Origin: an uncultured Clostridia bacterium
GTDB taxonomy: Bacteria > Bacillota > Clostridia > Lachnospirales > CAG-274
Assembly: GCA_947585865.1 (NCBI GenBank)
Contig: CANPXH010000001.1
Coordinates: 1 to 64,000 of the forward strand
Direction: 5' to 3'
Length of the DNA: 64,000 bases
Numbering within the stretch: the stretch's first letter is position 1; every line of letters begins with the position of its first letter. The notes beneath the pieces were generated by a model. It saw only the letters and a program-made list of their open reading frames with translations. It was not told where the DNA came from and ran no database searches. The position numbers were made by a program, and so were the translations under genes. Positions 1 to 8,726 of this stretch are shown piece by piece.

Positions 1-101
1 GAAAATATCCCCCTTTGTTATAGATTTTTTTAGGTATAAATAATTTTCAAATATAGTATAATACATAATTATCCTTTATTAATTTTAGGGGGAAAGTCAA
101 T

Positions 102-126
102 AAAAAAGAGCCTTTCGGCTCTTTTA
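102..126 (-). terminator. Rho-independent terminator of prfC
   Basis: A 9-bp perfect stem (104-112 with 117-125, loop TTTC) is followed on the minus strand by a T-run. It lies 17 bases beyond the prfC stop codon. Bases 1-100 upstream of it are AT-rich and hold nothing else I can support. Confidence 0.85.
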
Positions 127-142
127 TTACTGAAAAATTGTG

Positions 143-1723
143 TTAAAAATTATCATCTACGGCAAGAGCCTCTATAAGCTCAACATCCTCATTTCTTTCC
201 ATAAATGTATTCAGTGAATAATTGTTTGCAAAGAGAAGGATAGGGCGGTCAAAGTGGTCGAAAACAAGTGTACATCTTGAATTGGTAAGCGCCTTTATTT
301 CGTCAACGGTCTTTCCCTTTACCCATCTTGCCACGCTGTAGTTCATAGGCTCCATGCGTATCTCGGAATTGTATTCGTTCTTAAGCCTGTATTCAAATAC
401 TTCAAACTGGAGCTGACCGACAGCGCCGAGAACCACATCATTATATTCTGTCTTATATATCTGTATTGCACCCTCCTGGGCAAGCTGATCCACGCCCTTT
501 TGGAATTGCTTTGCCTTCATGGTATCTATCGGCCTTACCTTCATAAAAAGCTCAGGGGGAAATGTGGGAAGGGGTTCAAAATACAGCTTGTCTTTGCAGT
601 CTGTTAATGTATCGCCTATCTGATAATTTCCCGTGTCGTATATTCCTATTATGTCGCCTGCAATGGCTGTGTTCACATTTTCTCTTTCGTTTGCCATAAG
701 CTGTGTGGACTGGTTCAGCTTCATAGGTTTTCCTGTCCTTGAAAGAGTAACGCTCATACCTCTTTCAAAGGTACCCGAACAGATCCTGAAAAAGGCAAGT
801 CTGTCTCTGTGGGCAGGGTTCATATTCGCTTGTATCTTAAATATAAAGCCTGAGAAAAAGTCATCCGTAGGGTGTACGACCCCCGTTGTTGTCCTTCTGT
901 CTCCGGGAGGCGGCGACATTACAAGAAAATGCTCAAGAAATTCCGTTACGCCAAAATCAGCCAGCGCCGTGCCGAAAAATACGGGAGAAAGCTTTCCCTT
1001 TGATATAAGCTCCATATCAAAATCGTTTCCCGCTCCGTCTAAAAGCTCTATCTCATCTCTCAGCGCCTGTAAGTTTTCATGAAAAATAATATCATCGAGT
1101 GCTTTGTCAAATACACCTTCATCGGTAAGCTCTATCGTTCTCTTTTCTTTGTACAAATGTATCTTGTTTTCCAGCCTGTCATACACTCCTTCAAAATACG
1201 CTCCGTTGCCTATGGGCCACGTAACTGCTACGGAAGGCAAGCCGAGAGCATTTTCCAATTCTTCCAGAAGGGCAAGAGGCTCCATGGCATCTCTGTCCAG
1301 CTTGTTCATAAATGTAAATATGGGTATGCCTCTCATACTGCACACCTTGAAAAGCTTTTCCGTCTGCGCCTCAACACCCTTTGCGGCGTCTATTACCATT
1401 ACTGCTGAATCCACAGAAGTAAGTATTCTGTAGGTATCTTCGCCAAAATCATTATGACCCGGGGTATCCATAATGGATACGATCTTATCATTATATTCAA
1501 ATTGCATAACTGATGAGGTTACGGAAATACCTCTTTGCTTTTCTATCTCCATCCAGTCCGATCTGGCATAGCGGCCTTTCCTTGCCTTTACGGCTCCCGC
1601 TTCGTGAATGGCGCCGCCATGAAGCAAAAGCTTTTCCGTAAGGGTGGTCTTGCCTGCATCGGGATGGGATATTATGCCAAAGATCCTTCTTTTGTTTATT
1701 GACTCGATATTTGGTTTTGCCAT
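143..1723 (-). CDS. prfC: Peptide chain release factor 3 (RF3)
   Basis: Translational GTPase that recycles RF1 and RF2 from the ribosome after peptide release. The 526-residue product matches the usual RF3 length. The N-terminal G domain shows the P-loop (SHPDAGKTTL, about residues 19-28), the G3 motif DTPGHNDF (about 87-94) and the G4 motif NKLD (about 140-143), followed by the EF-G-like domain II and the RF3-specific C-terminal domain. The ATG is preceded by an AAAGGAA-type ribosome binding site. It stands alone, with its own terminator downstream and a divergent neighbour upstream. EF-G is the main alternative but is longer and has domain IV, which is absent here. Confidence 0.96.
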   Translation of the reverse strand: MAKPNIESINKRRIFGIISHPDAGKTTLTEKLLLHGGAIHEAGAVKARKGRYARSDWMEIEKQRGISVTSSVMQFEYNDKIVSIMDTPGHNDFGEDTYRILTSVDSAVMVIDAAKGVEAQTEKLFKVCSMRGIPIFTFMNKLDRDAMEPLALLEELENALGLPSVAVTWPIGNGAYFEGVYDRLENKIHLYKEKRTIELTDEGVFDKALDDIIFHENLQALRDEIELLDGAGNDFDMELISKGKLSPVFFGTALADFGVTEFLEHFLVMSPPPGDRRTTTGVVHPTDDFFSGFIFKIQANMNPAHRDRLAFFRICSGTFERGMSVTLSRTGKPMKLNQSTQLMANERENVNTAIAGDIIGIYDTGNYQIGDTLTDCKDKLYFEPLPTFPPELFMKVRPIDTMKAKQFQKGVDQLAQEGAIQIYKTEYNDVVLGAVGQLQFEVFEYRLKNEYNSEIRMEPMNYSVARWVKGKTVDEIKALTNSRCTLVFDHFDRPILLFANNYSLNTFMERNEDVELIEALAVDDNF

Positions 1724-1826
1724 AATTTATGTTCCTTTCATAATTATCTTTTTCCATCTTATCTATTTTATAGTAAAATACCTGTGTTTGCAAGTACAAA
1801 TTAACAGTTATGGCATTTATTTTGCA

Positions 1827-1872
1827 TTTATTATAACGCTTGACAGATATATAATAAATTTATAGACGTCTA
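1827..1872 (+). promoter_or_regulatory. Probable promoter region with 10-bp palindrome upstream of the CAP-domain gene
   Basis: A TATAAT hexamer at 1850-1855 and a perfect TTGACA at 1840-1845 lie 25-60 bases ahead of the gene, but they cannot both belong to one promoter because they are only 4 bases apart. TATAAT with a weak -35 at 1827-1832 gives 17-bp spacing. A perfect 10-bp palindrome (TAGACGTCTA, 1863-1872) sits near the expected transcription start and could be an operator. The exact assignment is uncertain. Confidence 0.45.
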
Positions 1873-1897
1873 AATAATTTACAAAGGAGAGCGATAT

Positions 1898-2785
1898 ATG
1901 AAAAAATTGATCGTTATGACAGGCATATTGGCTTTTGTTATGTCAGGCTCTGTATTTGCCGGAAGCAGTAGCTGTTGTACGAACGGAAATGCAAATATAT
2001 ACATAAAAGGTACAAGCCAACAGTATAATAACTGTGGAGGGCAAAGCGGATGTCTTGTTGTAAACGGAAGGCAGATAACATTTGACAAAACCGACCTTCA
2101 GACTAAATTGAAGGAATTGATACAAAAATGCAAGGAGGAGGCGATAGAAAACTCAAAGTGGCTCAATGGCTGGGGAACTGACAAGGAACCCTCAACACAA
2201 GCCACAACAAAGGCTCCCGCAGCGGAAAAGCCTACAGAGGCCACAACAAAGGCTCCCGTAACGGAAAAGCCCACACAGGCCACAACAAAGGCTCCCGTAA
2301 CGGAAAAGCCTACACAGGCAACAACTAAGGCTCCCGTGACGGAGAGACCAACACAAGCAACGACCAAAGCCGAAAAAACTACGGAAACAACTACCGCTGC
2401 TGTCAATGTAAATCAATCTATGGCTCAGCAGGTACTTACTCTTGTTAATAATGCAAGAGCGCAAAACGGCTTATCAGCCCTTAAGCTAAACAACAGCTTG
2501 TCTGCCGTAGCTCAGAAAAAAGCTGAGGATATGAAGAATAAAAATTATTTTTCACATACCTCACCTACATACGGAAGTCCCTTTGATATGATGAGAAATG
2601 CAGGGATCACATATAAAACGGCAGGAGAAAACATAGCCTATGGTCAGAAAACAGCCAACGAAGTATTTAATGCGTGGATGAATTCAACAGGACATAGGCA
2701 GAACATATTAAATAAAAGCTATAAGGAGATGGGATTGGGAGTAACATCAGGCAAGGTATACTGGAGCCAGATGTTCATAGGCTAA
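1898..2785 (+). CDS. Secreted CAP/SCP-domain protein with Thr-Pro-rich tandem repeats
   Basis: A signal peptide covers about residues 1-22 (MKKLIVMTGILAFVMSGSVFA). A Cys-containing segment (SSCCTNG, GQSGC) follows, then four near-identical 13-residue repeats of the type TTKAPVTEKPTQA (about 100-155). The C-terminal CAP domain (about 170-295) has the family hallmarks YFSHTSP, AGENIAYG and GHRQNILN. Bacterial CAP proteins of the YkwD type are extracellular and mostly of unknown function. The Thr-rich stretch is probably an extended, possibly glycosylated, linker. There is a good RBS (AAAGGAG) and a terminator follows. It may act at the cell wall beside the two L,D-transpeptidases downstream, which is inference from position. 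Confidence 0.88.
   Translation: MKKLIVMTGILAFVMSGSVFAGSSSCCTNGNANIYIKGTSQQYNNCGGQSGCLVVNGRQITFDKTDLQTKLKELIQKCKEEAIENSKWLNGWGTDKEPSTQATTKAPAAEKPTEATTKAPVTEKPTQATTKAPVTEKPTQATTKAPVTERPTQATTKAEKTTETTTAAVNVNQSMAQQVLTLVNNARAQNGLSALKLNNSLSAVAQKKAEDMKNKNYFSHTSPTYGSPFDMMRNAGITYKTAGENIAYGQKTANEVFNAWMNSTGHRQNILNKSYKEMGLGVTSGKVYWSQMFIG
2193..2360 (+). repeat. In-frame 39-bp tandem repeats in the CAP gene
   Basis: About four copies of a 39-bp unit encode 13-residue TTKAPxxExPTxA repeats. The copies are nearly identical at DNA level, so the number may vary between strains by slippage or recombination. Confidence 0.8.
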
Positions 2786-2800
2786 AAATACGTATATAAG

Positions 2801-2830
2801 ATCGCCTGTATTCTTGCAGGCGATTTTATT
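2801..2830 (+). terminator. Rho-independent terminator after the CAP gene
   Basis: An 8-bp stem (2801-2808 with 2817-2824) is followed by TTTATT, 15 bases after the stop codon. Confidence 0.85.
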
Positions 2831-2885
2831 ATACAGTCTAAAAACGCCATATTTTTCCGTAATTGATAAAAAATCTATATAATAC

Positions 2886-2914
2886 TTGAAAAAATTGTTA
2901 AAATATATTACAAT
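2886..2914 (+). promoter_or_regulatory. Sigma-A promoter of the L,D-transpeptidase pair
   Basis: The -35 TTGAAA (2886-2891) and -10 TACAAT (2909-2914) are separated by exactly 17 bases and lie 36 bases before the start codon. Confidence 0.75.
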
Positions 2915-2949
2915 ATAACTAACTATAAATTGAGATATGGTGAAAGATC

Positions 2950-5019
2950 ATGAGAAGCAAAAAAAATAAAAAGGACAGAGGTATTTCTGTAAATGAATTA
3001 TTGGAAAGGGAACGTATTGCCGACAATATGACGGCAGAATCCAATAATGCCAATATGACTTTGCAGGCTGCAAACGTAGAAAAAGCAATCACATTCGAAA
3101 TTCCGGAGGACTCTAAATCGAAAGAGGACAAGGATATTGCCTCATCTGACGAACGTGAATTTGACGATACATATGACGGAAACATCCCGGAAGAAAAAAC
3201 ATCCGATAAAAAATACGATGATAATATTACGGAGAACGAAAGCACTCCCCAAAAAAAGCATGCAAAAAAAGATACCGATAATATAAACGCCCATAAAAAA
3301 ACCGCTAAAGAAAAAAATGCAAATCATAAAAACAACGGCAATAAAAAAAGAGTCAAGATAGGCAGCATTGTTCTTATTGCAGCCTGTGTTTTTGTTGTCC
3401 TTTGTTTTGCGATGTATATGATCATAGCCTTAGGATATTATGGAAACAGGTTCCTTAAGGGAACCGCCATTAACGGCAACGAGGTCTCCAATGTTAAGAC
3501 TGAAAGCTATATCGGTCAATTGAGCGGCAATGTTGGGGATTATACGCTTACAATAATGAACAACAGCGAAGAGACCGATGTTATAAACGGTTCCGATATA
3601 AAGCTTGCCGTTTCGGACAATGCCAAGGCAAAAGTAAGAGACTTATGCTCTTCACAGAATAAGATCATGTGGCCTATGGGCTATTTGGGCAAAACATATG
3701 ATTTGAGCATAAGCGACATTACAGAATACGATAAGGATGCGCTTACTTCTATAGTGCAAAGCTCTGTAGGCTACAATCTTCCGCAGACTATCAAGAATGA
3801 ATCTGCTTCTCTTAAATTTAAAGAGGGCAAGTATATTGTAACTCCTCCGACAAACGGAGATGAGATCGATAAAAAAGCTTATATAGAGCGTGTAAATGAA
3901 TATATCTCCGATCTGAAGGATATCATGGTCATACAGGATTCAGATGTCTATGTAAAGACAGAGGAGCTTTCCTCAGCCGAGCAAGCGCTCAAGACTGCCT
4001 GTGACAAGGCCAATGAAATAATAAAAGGCATATCCATTTCAGTAAAAATGGGAGATACCAACGAGGATATCACAGAAAATGTTATGAACGGCATTATTTC
4101 CGTTGATGACAAATACAATGTTACGATCGACAATAATACTATAAATAATTATGTTGCGGAGCTTGGCAAGAAATATAACAATATGGGCATTACCAGAATG
4201 TTTAAGACCGCTCACGGTACTGAGGTACAGGTAAAGGGAGGAGACTACGGCTGCTCATTAAACACAAAAAATCTTGCATCCAACATAAAAAATGCCGTGT
4301 TTAACAAAAAGCCTTTAAACACAACCGTTAAGCTTACCAAAAATGTACTTAGCGGCATAGGCACGGATATAGGAAAGTCCTATATAGAGGTTGATCTTAC
4401 GAATCAATATCTCTATATGTTCATAGACGGCAAGAAGGTAAAGGAATGTCCTGTTGTTACGGGTCTGCCCGGCGAAAGGGCAACTCCTCAGGGTACATAT
4501 ATGCTCAAGAATAAAATGATGGATGTGCCTTTGGTAGGAGAAAATTACGTTACACCGGTTAAATATTGGATGCCGTTTAACGGAGGCATAGGTCTCCACG
4601 ATGCCGTATGGCAAAGCAAATTCGGCGGAGAGCTTTACAAAACCAAAGGTTCTCACGGCTGTGTCAATCTTATGATGAAAGATGCCGCCGATATTTATAA
4701 GAATGCCGTTGTCAGGATGCCTGTTGTGTGCTATTACCATGCCAGGATATCTTCATTCCAGCCTATAGCTTCAAGCGGCCCTGTTCAGGGTACATACAGA
4801 GCTTTGACGGATAAGGAATTGAAAATGCGTGACGACCTACTTAACGGCAAGAAAATAAATGACAGCAATGTTGTGCGGGATTCCGTTACGGACAATAAAC
4901 CCGCAAGCAATAACAACGCAGCGGCTCAGCAGACAAACACGTCAAACGATGAGGCGGTCAAAGACAATAACGGCAGCGTAATAGAGGATATCGTTGTTAC
5001 CCCTGCCTCCAATGAATAA
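2950..5019 (+). CDS. Membrane-anchored L,D-transpeptidase (YkuD) with PG-binding domains
   Basis: Cell-wall enzyme predicted to form 3-3 peptidoglycan crosslinks or attach partners to meso-diaminopimelate. The 689 residues begin with a charged Lys/Asp/Glu-rich cytoplasmic region (1-135), then one TM segment (about 138-160), then an extracellular region of the PG_binding_4 type, then the YkuD catalytic domain (about 475-600), whose catalytic motif SHGCVNL contains the nucleophilic Cys. A low-complexity Asn/Ser tail ends the protein. No signal peptidase site is evident, so it should stay anchored with the catalytic part outside. The next gene is a paralogue 26 bases downstream, probably in the same transcript. 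A GGTGA RBS supports this ATG. Confidence 0.92.
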   Translation: MRSKKNKKDRGISVNELLERERIADNMTAESNNANMTLQAANVEKAITFEIPEDSKSKEDKDIASSDEREFDDTYDGNIPEEKTSDKKYDDNITENESTPQKKHAKKDTDNINAHKKTAKEKNANHKNNGNKKRVKIGSIVLIAACVFVVLCFAMYMIIALGYYGNRFLKGTAINGNEVSNVKTESYIGQLSGNVGDYTLTIMNNSEETDVINGSDIKLAVSDNAKAKVRDLCSSQNKIMWPMGYLGKTYDLSISDITEYDKDALTSIVQSSVGYNLPQTIKNESASLKFKEGKYIVTPPTNGDEIDKKAYIERVNEYISDLKDIMVIQDSDVYVKTEELSSAEQALKTACDKANEIIKGISISVKMGDTNEDITENVMNGIISVDDKYNVTIDNNTINNYVAELGKKYNNMGITRMFKTAHGTEVQVKGGDYGCSLNTKNLASNIKNAVFNKKPLNTTVKLTKNVLSGIGTDIGKSYIEVDLTNQYLYMFIDGKKVKECPVVTGLPGERATPQGTYMLKNKMMDVPLVGENYVTPVKYWMPFNGGIGLHDAVWQSKFGGELYKTKGSHGCVNLMMKDAADIYKNAVVRMPVVCYYHARISSFQPIASSGPVQGTYRALTDKELKMRDDLLNGKKINDSNVVRDSVTDNKPASNNNAAAQQTNTSNDEAVKDNNGSVIEDIVVTPASNE

Positions 5020-5045
5020 TTTCTTTTGCAAAGGAGAAAATGTAT

Positions 5046-6983
5046 ATGGATAGCGAAAAGTTGAGAGAGCTTCTTGGCGAGGATGATAAAAACGGCGGCG
5101 TCGATGTTAACTACAGGCAGTTCATAGACTATGACGATGACATTGACGAAGATGAAGAAACGTTCCCGCAAAGCGATGAAGAAAACAGATCTGATGACAG
5201 TGAAGATATACACTATGACAGTGAAGATATACACGATGAAAGTGAAGCTTCGGCACCGGCAAGAAAGAAGATCGATCTGAGCGTTCTCGATGAACCGGCA
5301 GAGAAAAAAGGATCCTATACAAAAAACAAGCTGAAAATAGCCGGGGCAGTCGGTATATTTATGTTGGCCGCAGCTGTGACAATATATATTTGCATATCTT
5401 ATGTTCTGTACAGCAACAGGTTTGTACCGTCTACTGTTATAAACGGTTTTAATTGTTCCAACAAAACCGTTGACACTGTGTTTGATGAGATCAACGGCTC
5501 ACTTGACGATTACAAACTTTCAATAATGATAGGCGGTATCAATTCGGATATTATCTCAGGCAGCGATATCGACCTGAGATGCAGTGACAATCTGAAGGCG
5601 ATACTTACCGATATATGCAACAATCAGAAAAAGTATTCTTGGCTCAAGGGTTTTTTTGTAAAATCGGATGAGATATATGTAAGCAACGGTATGGATTTGG
5701 ATTATGAGGCTCTTGACGGGATACTTGACAATTCTGTTGTGTTTGACATTACCCCAACGATAAAGAGCGAAGATGCAGGCATTATGTTCAATGGCGACGA
5801 ATTTGAGATAAAGCCTGCTATATACGGCGATGAGATAAACAGAACGGCTGTAAGGAATCTTGCCATAAAAAAGATACAATGTCTTGACGAGACTTTGGAT
5901 GTATCTACAGAGCAGTGCTATATCCTGCCTTCTGTTTCCGAAAACGATGAGAAGCTTAAGACAGCCTGCGAAACGGCTAACAGATATATTGACAAGTCCA
6001 TTACCCTCAAGGTATTTGACACGACTCAAATATTGGACAGATCCGTTCTTAATAAATGGGTCACGGTCAATTTCAATGCCGATGTGGTGGCAAATGAAGA
6101 TGAGATCAAGGACTATGTAAAGACTCTTGATGACAAGTATACTACATTCGAAAAGCCAAGAAACTTCAAGACGCACTACGGAGACACCGTTGCCGTATCG
6201 GGAGGAGACTATGGCAGAAAGCTCAATTCCGAACTCCTTTGCGAACAGCTTGGCGAGGCAGTATTGAGCTTTGACGATGAAGAAGTTACTGCCGAATTTA
6301 CAAGCGGCGCCATGGGTCCTGTAGGCAATGATATAGGAACGAGCTATATAGAAGTGGATCTGACAAATCAAAAGCTTTGGATGTATAAAAACGGCAAACA
6401 GATAGTTGAGACCGATGTGATCACAGGCAAAAACGACGGCAAGCACAATACCCCTGCGGGTACTTACAAAATTAAGGACAAGAAGAGAAATGCAACGCTC
6501 AAGGGCGAAGATTATACTCAGCCCGTGGCGTATTGGATACCGTTTAACGGCGATATAGGTCTGCATGACGCACCGTGGCAGACAGCCTTCGGCGGCACAA
6601 CATATATATTAAACGGTTCTCATGGCTGTGTAAATCTGCCTCCCAACGTTGCTGCGACCATATATAACAATGCCGTTAAGGATATGGCAGTCATATGCTA
6701 TTTCCATTCGGTTGTTGCGGCTCCTTTGGAAGCTGTTACGCAAGTGCCTGCCGCTTCATCCGCTCCTGCGCCTGTTATAACAGCGCCGGAAATAACATAT
6801 CCGCCTGTATCGGATAAAACAGAGCAGGAAACTTATGTCGAGGTGTTTACGGAAGGCAGCAGCCAGGCGGCTTCGGATAATAAGACCGAAGTTACCACAA
6901 AGGCTCCGTCTGCGCCGGAGCATTTTGAAAATACCGATAATGACGAAATAATCCATGAAGAAACGGTAGCGCCCGTTGAATAA
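5046..6983 (+). CDS. Second membrane-anchored L,D-transpeptidase (YkuD), paralogue of the preceding gene
   Basis: Same architecture as its neighbour: an acidic cytoplasmic N-terminus containing a short DSEDIH repeat, one TM segment (about 96-118), PG_binding_4-type regions, and a YkuD domain with SHGCVNLP and the conserved GLHDAPWQ. A Pro/Thr/Ala tail follows, including TTKAPSAPE, which resembles the CAP-protein repeats. The chosen ATG lies 9 bases after the GGAG of the RBS; an in-frame ATG two codons earlier is only 3 bases from it. The two paralogues differ throughout, so the duplication is old. A terminator follows. Confidence 0.92.
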   Translation: MDSEKLRELLGEDDKNGGVDVNYRQFIDYDDDIDEDEETFPQSDEENRSDDSEDIHYDSEDIHDESEASAPARKKIDLSVLDEPAEKKGSYTKNKLKIAGAVGIFMLAAAVTIYICISYVLYSNRFVPSTVINGFNCSNKTVDTVFDEINGSLDDYKLSIMIGGINSDIISGSDIDLRCSDNLKAILTDICNNQKKYSWLKGFFVKSDEIYVSNGMDLDYEALDGILDNSVVFDITPTIKSEDAGIMFNGDEFEIKPAIYGDEINRTAVRNLAIKKIQCLDETLDVSTEQCYILPSVSENDEKLKTACETANRYIDKSITLKVFDTTQILDRSVLNKWVTVNFNADVVANEDEIKDYVKTLDDKYTTFEKPRNFKTHYGDTVAVSGGDYGRKLNSELLCEQLGEAVLSFDDEEVTAEFTSGAMGPVGNDIGTSYIEVDLTNQKLWMYKNGKQIVETDVITGKNDGKHNTPAGTYKIKDKKRNATLKGEDYTQPVAYWIPFNGDIGLHDAPWQTAFGGTTYILNGSHGCVNLPPNVAATIYNNAVKDMAVICYFHSVVAAPLEAVTQVPAASSAPAPVITAPEITYPPVSDKTEQETYVEVFTEGSSQAASDNKTEVTTKAPSAPEHFENTDNDEIIHEETVAPVE

Positions 6984-6993
6984 TATTATAAAT

Positions 6994-7022
6994 AAAAATG
7001 CCTGTTAAGCGGGCATTTTTAT
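6994..7022 (+). terminator. Rho-independent terminator of the L,D-transpeptidase operon
   Basis: A stem of AAATGCC with GGCATTT followed by a T-run, 11 bases after the stop codon. Confidence 0.85.
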
Positions 7023-7044
7023 TTACAGACAATGAGGTATCTAT

Positions 7045-7665
7045 ATGACAGACAGTATTATATTTGACCTTGACGGTACACTATGGAATGCTACGGATGC
7101 AATATGTATGGTATGGAATATTGTGCTCAACGATTATCCCCATATAAGGGAGCCTATCACAGTTAAAGAGCTGGAAGGCTGTATGGGGCTGCTTTTGGAT
7201 GATATAAGCAGAAAGCTTTTCCCCAAGGAAAGCAGTGCCATGCAAAAAGAACTGATAACTAAATGCTGCGACAAGGAAGTGGAATATCTCTCTCAGCATG
7301 GCGCCATATTGTATCCAAAGCTTGAGAAGACCCTTGATACGCTGGCAGGAAGACACAAGCTTTTTATTGTAAGCAATTGCCAATCCGGCTATATAGAAAG
7401 CTTTTTTGACGGACATGGTTTATCAAAGTATTTTACGGATTTTGAATGTGCGGGAAATACGGGAAAAGAGAAGGGCGAAAACAATAAGATAATAATAGAG
7501 CGAAATTCCCTTAAAGCGCCTGTATATGTAGGCGACACCGAAGGCGACAGACAATCGGCGATCGCCGCGGGCATTCCCTTCGTATATGCGGCCTACGGCT
7601 TCGGAAGCGTAAAAAAATACGACTATATAATAAATGAATTCAGTGAGTTGGCTGATATATTTTAA
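7045..7665 (+). CDS. HAD-superfamily phosphatase, phosphoglycolate-phosphatase-like
   Basis: All HAD motifs are present: motif I DLDGTL (residues 8-13, nucleophilic Asp), motif II SNC (about 112), a motif III Lys in the GKEKGE region and motif IV GDTEGDR. The helical cap between motifs I and II marks subclass I. At 206 residues it fits Gph/PpaX-type enzymes that dephosphorylate small phospho-metabolites; the substrate cannot be told from sequence. GAGG lies just ahead of the ATG. It is convergent with the SDR gene, and its stop codon lies 2 bases from the terminator stem of that gene. Confidence 0.85.
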   Translation: MTDSIIFDLDGTLWNATDAICMVWNIVLNDYPHIREPITVKELEGCMGLLLDDISRKLFPKESSAMQKELITKCCDKEVEYLSQHGAILYPKLEKTLDTLAGRHKLFIVSNCQSGYIESFFDGHGLSKYFTDFECAGNTGKEKGENNKIIIERNSLKAPVYVGDTEGDRQSAIAAGIPFVYAAYGFGSVKKYDYIINEFSELADIF

Positions 7666-7691
7666 AAAAGCCTGTCCAAAAGGACAGGCTT
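7664..7691 (-). terminator. Terminator of the SDR gene, abutting the HAD stop codon
   Basis: A perfect 10-bp stem (7668-7677 with 7682-7691) has a T-run on the minus-strand side. The plus-strand side lacks a T-run, so it mainly serves the SDR gene. Confidence 0.8.
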
Positions 7692-7712
7692 AATGATATT
7701 CGGTCTTATCTA

Positions 7713-8507
7713 TCAGGGCTGCTTGCCGATATAAGCAAGTATACCGCCGTCTACATAAAGGATATGGCCGTTAACAGCATCGGATGCGTCTGAAGCAAGG
7801 AAAATAGCAGGACCTGCCAATTCCTCTGGCTTTAACCATCTTGCGGCAGGAGTTCTGCCAACGATGAACTGATCGAACGGATGTCTTGAACCGTCAGGCT
7901 GCTTTTCTCTTAAAGGAGCTGTCTGAGGAGTTTCGATATAACCGGGTCCTATGCCGTTGCACTGAATATTGTACTGACCGTACTCGGAGCAAATATTTCT
8001 TGTAAGCATCTTAAGGCCACCCTTAGCGGCAGCATAAGCGGAAACGGTCTCTCTGCCAAGCTCTGACATCATAGAGCATATGTTGATTATCTTGCCGTGA
8101 CCCTTCTTGATCATGCTTGGGATAACTGCCTTAGACATGATGAAAGGAGCGTTAAGGTCAACATCGATGACCTGACGGAATTCAGCGGCTGTCATATCAC
8201 ACATAGGTATTCTCTTGATGATACCTGCGTTATTTACAAGAATGTCGATAACGCCGACTTCTTTTTCTATAGTTGCGATCAAATTATTGACTGCATCTTC
8301 GTTTGTAACATCGCAAACATAGCCATGAGCGTCAATACCTGCTTCCTTATAAGCAGCGATACCCTTGTCAACGAGCTCCTGCTTAATATCGTTGAAAACA
8401 ATAGTAGCTCCTGCCTTAGCCATGCCTGAAGCAATAGCAAAGCCAATACCGTAAGAAGCACCGGTTACAAGAGCAACTTTACCTTCCAATGAAAAATTAA
8501 TACTCAT
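7713..8507 (-). CDS. Short-chain dehydrogenase, gluconate 5-dehydrogenase / KduD-DhuD type
   Basis: An NAD(P)-dependent SDR of 264 residues. It shows the cofactor motif TGASYGIG (about 16-23), NNAG (about 90-93), the catalytic Ser in NICSMM and YAAAK (Tyr and Lys of the active site), plus the C-terminal ILYVDGG signature. The closest recognisable subgroup is gluconate 5-dehydrogenase, which overlaps with 2-deoxy-D-gluconate 3-dehydrogenase and with the uronate reductases KduD and DhuD. Substrate choice within the group is not certain. The RBS AAGGAGG is strong, the promoter is consensus, and inverted repeats surround it, so regulated catabolic expression is likely. An RpiB-family isomerase 18 kb away could be a pathway partner (inference). 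Confidence 0.85.
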   Translation of the reverse strand: MSINFSLEGKVALVTGASYGIGFAIASGMAKAGATIVFNDIKQELVDKGIAAYKEAGIDAHGYVCDVTNEDAVNNLIATIEKEVGVIDILVNNAGIIKRIPMCDMTAAEFRQVIDVDLNAPFIMSKAVIPSMIKKGHGKIINICSMMSELGRETVSAYAAAKGGLKMLTRNICSEYGQYNIQCNGIGPGYIETPQTAPLREKQPDGSRHPFDQFIVGRTPAARWLKPEELAGPAIFLASDASDAVNGHILYVDGGILAYIGKQP

Positions 8508-8526
8508 TTCTTTACCTCCTTAAAAT

Positions 8527-8609
8527 AATATGCAATTGAATGCTTATGATATAATTATAATACAATATATGGTATTTGTCAAAACAATAATTGTAAATAA
8601 TTGCATATT
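8527..8609 (-). promoter_or_regulatory. Consensus promoter of the SDR gene with flanking and internal inverted repeats
   Basis: On the minus strand TTGACA (8577-8582) and TATAAT (8554-8559) are both perfect and 17 bases apart. The spacer holds a 14/16 palindrome (8560-8575 region). A perfect 11-bp inverted repeat (AATATGCAATT at 8527-8537, its complement at 8599-8609) brackets the whole promoter. A strong core enclosed by paired sites suggests a repressor that binds both arms. Confidence 0.8.
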
Positions 8610-8666
8610 TTAAGGGCAATATATTTATTTTTTTATTAAAATTGTTATAAATTGATAATATAATAC

Positions 8667-8695
8667 TTGATTTTGTTCTGTTAATGTAGTATAAT
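8667..8695 (+). promoter_or_regulatory. Sigma-A promoter of the cpsC operon
   Basis: TTGATT (8667-8672), a 17-base spacer and a perfect TATAAT (8690-8695), 31 bases before the start codon. Confidence 0.8.
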
Positions 8696-8726
8696 AACTT
8701 AAGATATATTAGAAAGTTGGGTAACT

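Noticed and set aside
5556-6566. A 336-codon open frame on the minus strand
   Set aside because: It lies wholly opposite the second L,D-transpeptidase, whose domains are certain, and has no RBS or family features; it is a shadow frame.
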